NCBI RefSeq assembly: GCF_024584515.1
Contig: NZ_CP102173.1
Coordinates: 186,001 to 250,000, forward strand
Reading direction: 5' to 3'
Length of the DNA: 64,000 nucleotides
DNA from: Aeromicrobium wangtongii
Lineage (GTDB): Bacteria; Actinomycetota; Actinomycetes; Propionibacteriales; Nocardioidaceae
In this document: one piece after another, positions 53,588 to 61,685 of the stretch
Position numbering within the stretch: the first letter of the stretch is position 1
How the letters are laid out: each line of letters starts with the position of its first letter
The notes under the pieces: model-generated
Seen by the model: the letters and a program-made list of their open reading frames with translations, nothing else
The model's database searches: none
What the model was told of the DNA's origin: nothing
Program-made: the position numbers and the translations under genes

Positions 53588-54714
53588 CGGCTGCCTCCAA
53601 GGGCGGTGAGGGGATCGATACGGGTGACGCGCAGCACGGCCACGCCGGCGCCGGCCAGGCCGAGCACGATCAGCAGCACGGTGGCTCCGATGATGGGCCC
53701 GGCCTCGAGGGCGAAAGGCATGGGCGTGGAGGCGAGGGCGCTGCCGGCGGCCAGGCCGATACCGATGCCGACACCCGCGGAGAGCACCAGCAGGATGAAC
53801 GACTGCACGAGACTGTCGCGCAGCAGGTACCGGGTGCTGGCACCCATGGCGCGCAGGACCGCGAGCTCCTGGCGGCGCTGGATCGTCAGCACCGTGAAGA
53901 AGGCTCCGACGACCAGGGCGGAGATGGCGTACAGGAAGCCCTGGATGAGCTGCAGGGTCGACGTCTCGGCGGTGTAGCCGGGGGAGGCCCCGTAGGAGTC
54001 CTCGCGGGTCAGGGAGGTCGTGCCGGCCGCCTTGTCGCCGGCGGCGAGGTCGACCTTGGCGCCGTCCTTGGCCTGGACGGCGACCGCGGTGTACTCGTCG
54101 TAGACGCGGGCGGGAACCGGATCGCCCGGTCGCGTCCCGGCCTTGATCTCCTGCCAGGAACGCATCGGCAGGTAGCCGATGTCGACGTGTCCGAAGGTGT
54201 TCTGGTCAGCCATGATGCCCACGACCTTGAGCTGGGTGCCCGACGGCTCCAGGGTCACGGTGTCGCCGAGCTCGACGCCCTCGTCGGCGGCCGTGGAGCT
54301 GACGACCACCTCGCCCTCGTCGGCCAGGGCTTTGCCCTCTGCGACCTTGGGGGCGAGGAAGGAGTCGGTCTCGACGCCGAACAGGGCCAGGTCGATCTCG
54401 ACGTCCCGGTCGGTCCGCGCATTGACCAACGTGTTGCCCAGGGGGGCAGCGTCGGCGACGCCGTCCTGCTCCTGCCACGCGCGGACGGCGTCCGGTCCGA
54501 CGACGCTGCGTGAGAAGGCGGAGTCCTTGGAGACGTCCTTCTGGAAGGCGAAGGACGTGGCGTTGATGCGCTGGAGGCCGGACACGCCGTCATTGGCCAG
54601 GCCGACGGCCAGGCCGCTGAGCAGCACCATCAGGATCGCGATGAGGGCGACGACCGCGCCCATCAGGGCGAAGCGACCACGGGCGAAGGAAAGTTCTCGA
54701 AGGGCCAGGAACAT
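53584..54714 (-). CDS. ABC transporter permease, FtsX/MacB type
   Basis: The product has 376 residues from ATG 54714 (GGCAGG upstream; an in-frame GTG at 54735 is less likely). One helix at about 15-40 is followed by a large extracytoplasmic MacB_PCD-like domain (about 45-240), then three helices near 250-370 with FYAISALVVGAFFTVL and LRAMGASTRYLLRDSL (coupling helix). It exports or extracts a lipid, peptide or drug with the ATPase. Control by the downstream TetR is suggested by the operator at 54759. Confidence 0.9.
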   Translation of the reverse strand: MFLALRELSFARGRFALMGAVVALIAILMVLLSGLAVGLANDGVSGLQRINATSFAFQKDVSKDSAFSRSVVGPDAVRAWQEQDGVADAAPLGNTLVNARTDRDVEIDLALFGVETDSFLAPKVAEGKALADEGEVVVSSTAADEGVELGDTVTLEPSGTQLKVVGIMADQNTFGHVDIGYLPMRSWQEIKAGTRPGDPVPARVYDEYTAVAVQAKDGAKVDLAAGDKAAGTTSLTREDSYGASPGYTAETSTLQLIQGFLYAISALVVGAFFTVLTIQRRQELAVLRAMGASTRYLLRDSLVQSFILLVLSAGVGIGIGLAAGSALASTPMPFALEAGPIIGATVLLIVLGLAGAGVAVLRVTRIDPLTALGGSR

Positions 54715-54758
54715 GTCAGACCTGCCCGGTGTCACGGAAGACGTTCATGTCTCCATGA

Positions 54759-54777
54759 TACCGACACCCCGTCGGTA
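54759..54777. promoter_or_regulatory. TetR-type operator of the ABC exporter operon
   Basis: TACCGAC (54759-54765) and GTCGGTA (54771-54777) form a perfect inverted repeat with a 5-nt spacer. On the minus strand TATCAT (54755-54760) next to it is a good -10 box for the permease gene, so a bound repressor would block RNA polymerase. The regulator is probably the TetR at 52221. Confidence 0.75.
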
Positions 54778-54864
54778 AAAAAGGTCAGACCGAGCGATCG
54801 TCTCCGTCGCTGCACCGAAAAACACCCGGACCGCTCTCGCAGATCCGAGCAGCACCATTGCCCT

Positions 54865-54886
54865 CCGTACTCCGCGCGGAGTACGG
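54865..54886. promoter_or_regulatory. Perfect 22-bp palindrome upstream of the Tat amidohydrolase
   Basis: CCGTACTCCGCGCGGAGTACGG has no spacer and no mismatch. It lies 107 bp before the amidohydrolase ATG at 54994, in the gap between divergent genes. Symmetry and length suit a TetR or GntR dimer pair. No regulator gene for it is visible unless the TetR at 52221 recognises it, which the different sequence argues against. Confidence 0.6.
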
Positions 54887-54993
54887 CGAAGTGTCTCCCG
54901 TGGCCGGACGCGTCAGTCCTCCGGTGTTGGCAGCCTGATCGCCATGACGACTGAACGACGGACGCCCACAACACCAAAGGAGCACATACGAAC

Positions 54994-56157
54994 ATGGAAC
55001 CGATCGAACAAGGCCCAGCGCAACCGCGGATCGGGCGCCGCAGTCTCATCACTCACGCGGCTGCACTCAGCGCTGGCGTTGGATTGTCCGCGGCGGCACT
55101 CGCGACACGGGACGACGACACCAAGAACAAGGACGTCTCGCTCAGTGCCCAGGAGATCTCACTTCGTGACCAAGATCTGAAATTCATCGGCGCGGAGGAG
55201 ACGTTCTCGACTCCCGAGCTGTTGAAGCTGAACTCCATCAACGAGGATCACATCGCGTTCCTCGAGGAAATCGGTCTCGCGGATCTGGGCGAACGCCGCA
55301 TCGGTGACATGGACGAGGGGCGACTCAACGTCCAGATCCTCTCGGCGCACACGCCGTCCGTGCAAAATGTCCCTGGGCAAGAGGGCATCGACTTCGCCTA
55401 TCGTCTCAACCGGCAGCTCGTGGACGGGCCAATGGCCAGTTACCCGGGCCGCTTCCAGGCATTCGCCACCCTGCCATTGCAGAGCCCGGAGGCGGCGGCG
55501 GACGAGCTGGAGCGCTCGGTCCGGGAAGACGGTTTCCTGGGCGCACTGACGAACGGACACATCACGGGGAAGTATCTGGATCATCCCGAATTTGAGCCCG
55601 TGCTGGCGCGCGCCCAGGCTCTGGATGTGCCGATCTACCTGCATCCCGGTTATCCAGCTGACGACGTCTTCCAGATCTACTACAAGACGACACGGTCTGA
55701 GTACACCGAGGAGTTTCAAGACTTCATCTTCAGTGGGTCTGGATATGGCTGGCACCAGGAAGTGCTGACTCAGTGCATCCGGATGATCACGTACGGGGTC
55801 TTCGACAGATTCCCCCATCTGAAGATCATCATCGGCCACATGGGCGAAGGCCTGCCGTTCTACTACGAGCGAATCGCCAATGACATGGGCGAGCCGACCG
55901 AGAACTCGCTCGAGAAGCCCTTCGAGCAGTACTTCCAGGACAACTTCTGGATCACGACCAGCGCGTTCTACCAGGACGACCTGCTCCGTCTCTTGCTGAA
56001 ATACATCAGTGTGGACCGAGTGCTGTTCGCAACCGACTATCCCTTCGCAGGCATCAAGGAAGGGACCGACTGGTTCCGAGCCGTTGATCTTCCGCGTGAG
56101 GACAAGGAGAAGATCGCATTCCGCAATGCGGAGAGTCTGTTCGGCATGAAGGTCTGA
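54994..56157 (+). CDS. Amidohydrolase-2 family protein (resorcylate-decarboxylase-like) with Tat signal
   Basis: The product has 387 residues. Twin-arginine signal GRRSLITHAAALSAGVGLSA lies at 14-33, and the rest is a TIM barrel. Family metal sites are seen as YLHPGYP (His), IIIGHMGEGLPFYYERI (His) and FATDYPF (Asp). The first motif, which reads EEHF in gamma-resorcylate decarboxylases, is EETF here (Thr70 for His), so one metal ligand may be lost. Base composition looks lower in GC than neighbours by eye, suggesting transfer. A secreted decarboxylase or hydrolase of an aromatic acid is possible. Confidence 0.75.
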   Translation: MEPIEQGPAQPRIGRRSLITHAAALSAGVGLSAAALATRDDDTKNKDVSLSAQEISLRDQDLKFIGAEETFSTPELLKLNSINEDHIAFLEEIGLADLGERRIGDMDEGRLNVQILSAHTPSVQNVPGQEGIDFAYRLNRQLVDGPMASYPGRFQAFATLPLQSPEAAADELERSVREDGFLGALTNGHITGKYLDHPEFEPVLARAQALDVPIYLHPGYPADDVFQIYYKTTRSEYTEEFQDFIFSGSGYGWHQEVLTQCIRMITYGVFDRFPHLKIIIGHMGEGLPFYYERIANDMGEPTENSLEKPFEQYFQDNFWITTSAFYQDDLLRLLLKYISVDRVLFATDYPFAGIKEGTDWFRAVDLPREDKEKIAFRNAESLFGMKV

Positions 56158-56193
56158 CGCATCGGGGCCCGGCCGCGACCACCAGCCAGAAAC

Positions 56194-56237
56194 CAGAAAA
56201 GTCCCGGACCCGCTTCCGCAGGTCCGGGACTTTTCTG
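56194..56237. terminator. Bidirectional terminator
   Basis: CAGAAAAGTCCCGGACC (56194-56210) and GGTCCGGGACTTTTCTG (56221-56237) form a perfect 17-bp stem with a 10-nt loop. AAAA/TTTT tracts lie at the base on both strands. It serves the amidohydrolase (rightward) and tRNA-Pro (leftward). Confidence 0.92.
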
Positions 56238-56255
56238 TCTCTTGCGAGATCACAC

Positions 56256-56332
56256 TGGTCGGGCTGACAGGATTTGAACCTGCGGCCTCGTCGTCCCGAA
56301 CGACGCGCGCTACCAAACTGCGCCACAGCCCG
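56256..56332 (-). tRNA. tRNA-Pro(CGG)
   Basis: The minus strand starts CGGGCTGTGGCGCAGTTTGG. The anticodon arm CGTCG-TTCGGGA-CGACG gives anticodon CGG. The T arm is CAGGTTCAAATCCTG, and the acceptor CGGGCTG pairs with CAGCCCG followed by ACCA (CCA encoded). 77 nt. Confidence 0.96.
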
Positions 56333-56339
56333 ACGCTCC

Positions 56340-57257
56340 CTACGAGAGGGAACCGGAAGAGTCTATCCCAGTGAGGTTGAGCAGTGTTGCCTCGGGTCGG
56401 CAGGCGATGCGAATCGGGGCGTACGGCGACGTCCCGAGACCTGCTGAGACGTGCAACCAGGAGGGTTCGTGGGTGCCCACCTGGTGGGTGGAAAGTCCTC
56501 TCGCGCGGGCGCGATCGAGGTCGCAGTTGGTCACGAGCGCCCCGTAGAACGGGATGCGCAGCTGGCCGCCGTGGGTGTGCCCGGCCAGGATCAGCGGGTA
56601 GCCGAGCTCGTTCCAGCGGTCGAGCACCCGCAGGTACGGCGCGTGTGTCACGCCGATCGCCAGATCGGCCGATCGATCGGCCGGGACGTCGTCCAGGACG
56701 TCGTACTCCAGGTGCGGATCGTCGACGCCCACGAAGGCAAGCCGGCGCCCCGCGACCTCGAGCTCATCGTGGCGATTGGTCAGGTCGGTCCACCCGCGCT
56801 GGGTGAACGCCGCGCGCAGCTCGTCGAAGGGCAGGTCCTTCACCCGTTCGGCGGTGGGGTCGTTCGCGACGCCGGTGCCGCCCTGGAGGTAGCGCACCGG
56901 ACTCTTGCGGATCGGCGAGAAGTAGTCGTTGGAGCCGAAGACGAACACGCCCGGCAGGTCGAGGAGATCGCCGTAGGCACGCAGCACCGACGGGACGGCA
57001 TCCATGTGGGCCAGGTTGTCGCCCGTGTTCACGACCAGGTCGGGTTCCAGCTCGGCGAGACCCTGCAGCCACTTCTGCTTGCGGTGCTGGTCCGGTGTCA
57101 TGTGGGTGTCCGACAGGTGCAGCACGCGCAACGGCTCGGAGCCCGCGGCCAGCACCGGCACGGTGACCGTGCGCAGCGTGAACGCGTTGACTTCGTAGAG
57201 CGCGCCGTAGGCGAGGCCCGCCGCAGCGGCGGCGAACGGCCAGAGGAGGGGACGCAT
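56340..57257 (-). CDS. Metallophosphoesterase, membrane-anchored (Rv3683-like)
   Basis: The product has 305 residues. One N-terminal hydrophobic helix is followed by the calcineurin-type motifs LHLSDTHMTPDQ, VVNTGDNLAH, GVFVFGSND, GVTHAPYL and LAGHTHGGQLRIP. The di-metal site is complete. The YkuE/Rv3683 type acts at the membrane, and some relatives cleave UDP-2,3-diacylglucosamine-like lipids. It follows the class A PBP as in M. tuberculosis, here with YqeY in between. Confidence 0.9.
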   Translation of the reverse strand: MRPLLWPFAAAAAGLAYGALYEVNAFTLRTVTVPVLAAGSEPLRVLHLSDTHMTPDQHRKQKWLQGLAELEPDLVVNTGDNLAHMDAVPSVLRAYGDLLDLPGVFVFGSNDYFSPIRKSPVRYLQGGTGVANDPTAERVKDLPFDELRAAFTQRGWTDLTNRHDELEVAGRRLAFVGVDDPHLEYDVLDDVPADRSADLAIGVTHAPYLRVLDRWNELGYPLILAGHTHGGQLRIPFYGALVTNCDLDRARARGLSTHQVGTHEPSWLHVSAGLGTSPYAPIRIACRPEATLLNLTGIDSSGSLS

Positions 57258-57307
57258 GCGCCCAGCCTGTCACAGGCGGACTGGCGTCGCGGTGGGACAC
57301 TGGACGC

Positions 57308-57769
57308 ATGTCAGCCCTCAAGGACCAGCTCCACGACGATCTCACCACCTCGATGAAGGCCCGCGACGCCTTGCGCACGTCGACCCTGCGCATGGTGCTC
57401 ACCGCGATCACCAATGCCGAGGTGTCCGGCAAGCAGGTTCGTGAGCTCACCGACGAGGACGTCCTCACCGTGCTGGGATCCGAGGCCAAGAAGCGTCGTG
57501 AGGCCGCTCAGGCGTTCGCCGAGGGCAACCGGCCCGAGCTCGCCGAGAAGGAAAGGGCAGAGGCGGCGATCCTGGCCGAGTACCTGCCGGCGCAGCTGAC
57601 GGTCGAAGAGATCGCCGTGATCGTGTCGGCGGCCGTCGAGTCCGCCGGCGCCGCCGGTCAGGGGATGAAGGCGATGGGCAAGGTCATGGGCATCGTGTCG
57701 CCGCAGGTCAAGGGCAAGGCCGACGGTGGCGCCGTCGCCGCGGAGGTCAAGCGCCAGCTCGGCGCCTGA
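57308..57769 (+). CDS. GatB/YqeY domain-containing protein
   Basis: The product has 153 residues. SALKDQLHDDLTTSMKARDALRTSTLRM, an EKERAEAAILAEYLPAQLT block and a GQGMKAMGKVMGIV segment are the YqeY pattern, related to the tRNA-binding tail of GatB. The family role is unclear, possibly linked to aminoacyl-tRNA. A long inverted repeat follows directly after its stop. Confidence 0.93.
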   Translation: MSALKDQLHDDLTTSMKARDALRTSTLRMVLTAITNAEVSGKQVRELTDEDVLTVLGSEAKKRREAAQAFAEGNRPELAEKERAEAAILAEYLPAQLTVEEIAVIVSAAVESAGAAGQGMKAMGKVMGIVSPQVKGKADGGAVAAEVKRQLGA

Positions 57770-57775
57770 CCCCAC

Positions 57776-57833
57776 CGCCCCTTGAGCTTGTCGAAAGGTG
57801 AAGGAAGTTCCCTTTCGACAAGCTCAAGGGGCG
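57776..57833. repeat. 23-bp perfect inverted repeat (CTTGAGCTTGTCGAAAGG type)
   Basis: The arms 57776-57798 and 57811-57833 are perfectly complementary over 23 bp, with a 12-nt loop. It lies between the convergent YqeY and PBP genes and can terminate both. The arm core CCTTGAGCTTGTCGAAAGG is a type I recall as recurring between genes of high-GC bacteria, so this is probably one member of a dispersed family and not just a local terminator. Confidence 0.85.
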
Positions 57834-57877
57834 GGTCAGCTCAAAGGGGCGGGTCAGCTCAAGGGGCGGGCCGTCAG
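57823..57877. repeat. Short tandem repeat, about 3 copies
   Basis: CTCAAGGGGCGGGTCAG occurs at 57823-57839, again with one extra A at 57840-57857, and as a diverged third copy at 57858-57877 that runs into the last codon of the PBP. It starts within the right arm of the inverted repeat and seems to have grown from it by slippage. Confidence 0.8.
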
Positions 57878-60054
57878 CGGTCGCGCTTGCGTCCTCGGTC
57901 GCGCCGGTCAGGGCCGTCGCCACTCTTCTTCGGCGCCGCGGCCCGGGCCGGCGCCCGCTTGGGCGGCGGGTCGAAGTTGACCGGCGTGAGGCTGTCCTGG
58001 ATCTTCTGCATCGCCTTGGCCCACATCGGGCCGGCCAGCGATGAGCCGCCGACCGAGTTGAAGTCCAGCAGCCGGCCGTTGATCGTGACGCCGGCCAGCG
58101 ACTTGGGCCGACCGTTCAGCTCCGGGTTCTTGCTGTTGGTCACCACGCCGGCGATCATGGACGCGGTGGCGAGCTCGGGCGTGTAGCCGGAGTACCAGAC
58201 GGCCTTGTTGTCCTGCGTCGTACCGGTCTTGGCGGCCGACGGGACCTTGAGCCCGGTGCCGTTGGAGAAGCCGAAGCCGCCGGGCTCCTGCACACCGCGC
58301 AGGATGTCGTTGATCTGCGCGGCCTGGTCCTTGGTGAGGGCCCGCTTGCAGTTCGGGTCGAACTTCTTGAGCAGCTTGCCCGAGGAGTCGAGGATCTCGT
58401 CGACGGGTCGCGGCTTGCAGTACATGCCGCCGGAGGCTGCCGTGGCGTACGCCGAGGCCATGTCGAGCGGGCTGACGTCGGTGACGCCCAGGGTGAACGG
58501 GCCGACCTGGTTCTGCCGGGGCACCTTGATCCCCATCGCCTCCGCGGCGCGGACCGTGTTGCACAGGCCGGCCTGCTTCTCCAGCTGCGCGAAGTAGGTG
58601 TTGACGGACTTGCGGGTGCCCTCGTACATGTTCATGCGACCCGACACGGTGGAGTTGCTGACCTTCCACAGCGCGGTGCCATTGCCCTCGCAGTCGAAGT
58701 AGCTGCCGGCAGGCATCGTGAGATCGCGCGGCGAGTTGTACGTCTGCCCGACGTCGATGCCGTTCTTGAGGGCCGCGGCCACCGTGAACATCTTGAACGT
58801 CGAACCGGCCGGGAAGCCGCCGGACTGCCCGTAGGCGCCCGGGACCACGAAGTTGATGAACGACTCGCCGCGCTTCTTGCTGCGTCCCATCGGCCGCGAC
58901 TGCGCCACGGCACGCACCTTGCCGGTGCCGGGCTCGATCATCGCGAGGGCCGCGATCGCCTCGTCGGTGGACTTGACCGTGGACCGCACCGCGTCGTCGG
59001 CGGCGGACTGCATGCCCAGGTCGATGTTGGACTTGATGGTCAGGCCGCCGCGCTCGAGGGTGGCGCGGCGCTCGTCGGGGGTCGCCCCGAGGGTCGGTTG
59101 CGCGAGCAGCCACTGGCGGGCGTAGTCGCACGAGAACTCACCCGTCACGCCGACGCAGCCGTTGGGGAACTCGGTGATCTTCAGCCCCAGCGGAGCGGCC
59201 CGGTACTCCGCGCCCTGCTCGGGGGTGATCTTGCCCAGCCGCTCCATGACGGCCAGGACGGTGTTGCGGCGCTGCAGCGCCTTCTCGGGATAGACGTTGG
59301 GGTCGTACTCGACCGGGTTCTTGACCAGGCCGGCCAGCGTCGCGGCCTGGCGGGCGTTGAGCTCGTTCGGTGCCTTGGAGAAGTAGTGGAAGGCAGCCGC
59401 GCTGATGCCGTAGGCACCGTCGCCGAAGTACGCCAGGTTCAGGTAGCGCTCCAGGATCTGCTTCTTGGTGTGCTTCTCCTCGTACTCGATCGCGAGCTTG
59501 AGCTCACGGATCTTGCGGGCGGTCGACTTCTTGGTCGCGGCCCGGCGCTGCTCGTCGGTGGTCGCCTGTGACAGCAATGTCAGCTTGACCAGCTGCTGGG
59601 TGATCGACGAACCGCCCTGCGTCTGACCCTCCGCGGCATTGTTGACCAGCGCGCGCAGCGTGCCCTTGAGGTCGAGCGCGCCGTGGTCGTAGAAGCGGGC
59701 GTCCTCGATCGACAGCAGGGCGTCCTGCATGACCGGGGCGATCTCCGACAGCGGGACGTCCTGGCGGTTCTCGTTGTAGAAGTAGGCGATCAGCTCGCCG
59801 TTGGAGGCCAGGAGGCGCGACGTCTGGGCGCTCGGCTGGTCCTCCAGCGTCAGGGGCAGGTCCAGGACGTCGTCGGTGGCCTTGCTGACGGTCACCGCAA
59901 CGATCGCGGTCGTGGGGATCAGGATCAGCGCGATCAGCAGACCCGCCAGGCCCGACAGACGGGCCATCGCGGCGATCAGGACGGTGCGATGCCTGCTGTG
60001 CGTCTCGGACTGGGCTGCGCGACGCAGCGAGTCGCGAAAATCCTGCGGAGCCAT
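57874..60054 (-). CDS. Class A penicillin-binding protein (PonA2-like)
   Basis: The product has 726 residues from ATG 60054. One membrane helix near 35-60 precedes the GT51 transglycosylase domain (SIEDARFYDHGALDLKGTLRA; GGSSITQQLVKL), then the transpeptidase with STFKMFTV (SxxK nucleophile), SVN in RKSVNTYF, and AAKTGTTQDNK (KTG box). The C-terminal tail is basic and Pro-rich, and no PASTA domain is visible, unlike M. tuberculosis PonA2. It polymerises and crosslinks peptidoglycan. It is divergent from whiB4 as in Mycobacterium. Confidence 0.95.
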   Translation of the reverse strand: MAPQDFRDSLRRAAQSETHSRHRTVLIAAMARLSGLAGLLIALILIPTTAIVAVTVSKATDDVLDLPLTLEDQPSAQTSRLLASNGELIAYFYNENRQDVPLSEIAPVMQDALLSIEDARFYDHGALDLKGTLRALVNNAAEGQTQGGSSITQQLVKLTLLSQATTDEQRRAATKKSTARKIRELKLAIEYEEKHTKKQILERYLNLAYFGDGAYGISAAAFHYFSKAPNELNARQAATLAGLVKNPVEYDPNVYPEKALQRRNTVLAVMERLGKITPEQGAEYRAAPLGLKITEFPNGCVGVTGEFSCDYARQWLLAQPTLGATPDERRATLERGGLTIKSNIDLGMQSAADDAVRSTVKSTDEAIAALAMIEPGTGKVRAVAQSRPMGRSKKRGESFINFVVPGAYGQSGGFPAGSTFKMFTVAAALKNGIDVGQTYNSPRDLTMPAGSYFDCEGNGTALWKVSNSTVSGRMNMYEGTRKSVNTYFAQLEKQAGLCNTVRAAEAMGIKVPRQNQVGPFTLGVTDVSPLDMASAYATAASGGMYCKPRPVDEILDSSGKLLKKFDPNCKRALTKDQAAQINDILRGVQEPGGFGFSNGTGLKVPSAAKTGTTQDNKAVWYSGYTPELATASMIAGVVTNSKNPELNGRPKSLAGVTINGRLLDFNSVGGSSLAGPMWAKAMQKIQDSLTPVNFDPPPKRAPARAAAPKKSGDGPDRRDRGRKRDR

Positions 60055-60106
60055 GGGCAACAGCCTACGTGACTGGTCCCGGAGCGGAACCGATGCGACA
60101 ACGTGT

Positions 60107-60122
60107 TAGTCATTAGTGACTA
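60107..60122. promoter_or_regulatory. Inverted repeat in the PBP/whiB4 promoter region
   Basis: TAGTCA (60107-60112) and TGACTA (60117-60122) are perfect arms around TTAG, in an AT-rich island of the 167-bp gap between divergent genes. It could be a regulator site for either promoter. Confidence 0.45.
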
Positions 60123-60168
60123 CTCAAGATGACTCGTAACGCTCTGATACCCGCCGTCGTTAGTTCCT

Positions 60169-60188
60169 AAGTTGGGAGCTGCCAACTT
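60169..60188. promoter_or_regulatory. Inverted repeat in the whiB4 leader
   Basis: AAGTTGG (60169-60175) and CCAACTT (60182-60188) are perfect 7-bp arms with a 6-nt spacer, 33 bp before the whiB4 start. It is a possible operator or leader hairpin. Confidence 0.5.
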
Positions 60189-60221
60189 CGGTCATCCGGA
60201 CCGGTCTCGGGGAGGTTCATC

Positions 60222-60479
60222 ATGTGGAATGAAAACTGGGCGGCTGACGCCGCGTGTCGTGGCAAGTCAGATGCACTGTTCGTCAAGGGCGCGGAGCAGA
60301 ATCGCGCCAAGCAGGTGTGCGGCACGTGCCAGGTGCGGGCCGAGTGCCTCGCCGAAGCGCTGGACAACCGCATCGAGTGGGGCGTCTGGGGCGGCATGAC
60401 GGAGCGTGAGCGCCGTGCGCTGCTGCGCCGCCGGCCCAATGTCACCGCGTGGCGCAGTGTCCTGCAGGTCGCGATCTAG
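60222..60479 (+). CDS. whiB4: WhiB family iron-sulfur regulator, WhiB4-like
   Basis: The product has 85 residues from ATG 60222 (GGGGAGG upstream). Four cysteines (12, 33, 36, 42; C-x20-C-x2-C-x5-C) bind a 4Fe-4S cluster. GVWGGMTERERRALLRRR is the Wbl turn and basic DNA/sigma contact tail. Neighbours (PBP divergent, two ArsA-like ATPases convergent) match M. tuberculosis whiB4 (Rv3681c), an oxygen/redox-responsive regulator. The identification rests on this synteny. Confidence 0.9.
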   Translation: MWNENWAADAACRGKSDALFVKGAEQNRAKQVCGTCQVRAECLAEALDNRIEWGVWGGMTERERRALLRRRPNVTAWRSVLQVAI

Positions 60480-60482
60480 CGC

Positions 60483-61685
60483 TCAGCTCGGCGCTTTCGC
60501 GCCCGTCAGCAGGTCGCCGATGAGGCGCAGTCCGTCCAGGTCGTGCACATCGCCGGCGAGGGCGGGCACGGAGACCGTCGCGACGCCGGGATAGGCAGCC
60601 GAGAACCGCTTCTTGAGGCGTTCGTCCTTCGCGGCCGCGCGCATGCGGTCCGCATGGATCGTCAGCAGCTCGGCGGTGGCCACGTCGCCGGCGCTGCCAC
60701 CGGCCAGCTTGTGGGCGGCGGCCTCGGCGTCGACGGCCTCGATGCCGTCGGCGGCGCCGGTGCGCACACGGTTGACCACCAGGCCGGCCAGCGGCATCTG
60801 CTCGCCGGCGAGGCGCTCCACGAAGTAGGACGCCTCGCGCATCGCGTCCGGCTCGGGTGCCGCGACGACCAGGAAGGCCGTGCCCTCGGCCTGCAGCAGG
60901 GCATAGGTGCTCTCCGCCCGTTGGCGGAATCCGCCGAACAGGGTGTCGAAAGCCGCCACGAACGTCTGCACGTCAGTGAGCACCTGGGCGCCGAGGATCT
61001 TGTTCAGCGCACTGGTCACGATCCCGAATCCGGCACTGATCAACCGGGCAGGGCCCTTCGCCGGGGCGAGCAGGAGCTTGATGAACCGGCCGTCCAGCAG
61101 CGAGGAGAGGCGGTCCGGCGCGTCCAGGAAGTCCAGCGCCGAGCGGGACGGCGGGGTGTCGACGACGATCAGGTCCCACGTGCCGGTCGCGTGCAGCTGA
61201 CCGAGCTTCTCCATCGCCATGTACTCCTGCGTGCCGGCGAAGGAGCTCGACAAGGCGATGTAGAACGGGTTGGACAGGATCTGGGCGGCCTTGTCCGGGG
61301 TCGCGTGCTGCTCGACGACCTCGTCGAAGGTCCGCTTCATGTCCAGCATCATGGCGTCGAGCGATCCGCCGTCCAGCGCTGCGCCCTTGACCGGCCGGGG
61401 GGTGTTGTCGAGCTCGGTCAGGCCCATCGACTGCGCCAGCCGGCGAGCCGGGTCGATCGTCAGCACGCACACCGCGCGACCCTTCTCGGCCGCGCGCAGG
61501 GCCAGTGCGGCGGCGGTCGTCGTCTTGCCCACCCCGCCGGAACCGCAGCACACGATGATCTGGGTCGTCCTGTCCTCCAGCAGCGCGTCGACGTCGATGT
61601 CACCGGCGGCCTGTTCGCGGGTGCCGCCGCGCGGCGACGGGTGTCCCTTGCGGGCGGAGGGGCTGGTCTGCGGCTTGCGGCTCAT
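60483..61685 (-). CDS. ArsA/GET3-like ATPase (Rv3680-like)
   Basis: The product has 400 residues. The P-loop CCGSGGVGKTTTAAALAL is near residue 47. Switch I-like IDPARRLAQSMGL and switch II IVVDTPPSRSALDFLDAP follow. A hydrophobic, Met/Gly-rich middle could bind a client helix. A 30-residue basic Ser/Pro tail precedes the domain. The family forms dimers like arsenite pump ATPase or tail-anchored-protein targeting GET3. In M. tuberculosis Rv3679/Rv3680 form a complex linked to glycerol and lipid metabolism. Confidence 0.9.
   Translation of the reverse strand: MSRKPQTSPSARKGHPSPRGGTREQAAGDIDVDALLEDRTTQIIVCCGSGGVGKTTTAAALALRAAEKGRAVCVLTIDPARRLAQSMGLTELDNTPRPVKGAALDGGSLDAMMLDMKRTFDEVVEQHATPDKAAQILSNPFYIALSSSFAGTQEYMAMEKLGQLHATGTWDLIVVDTPPSRSALDFLDAPDRLSSLLDGRFIKLLLAPAKGPARLISAGFGIVTSALNKILGAQVLTDVQTFVAAFDTLFGGFRQRAESTYALLQAEGTAFLVVAAPEPDAMREASYFVERLAGEQMPLAGLVVNRVRTGAADGIEAVDAEAAAHKLAGGSAGDVATAELLTIHADRMRAAAKDERLKKRFSAAYPGVATVSVPALAGDVHDLDGLRLIGDLLTGAKAPS

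Noticed and set aside
57874..60054. PASTA domains at the PBP C-terminus, expected for PonA2
   Set aside because: After the transpeptidase domain the sequence turns into a short basic Pro/Ala/Lys tail with no PASTA-like repeats.
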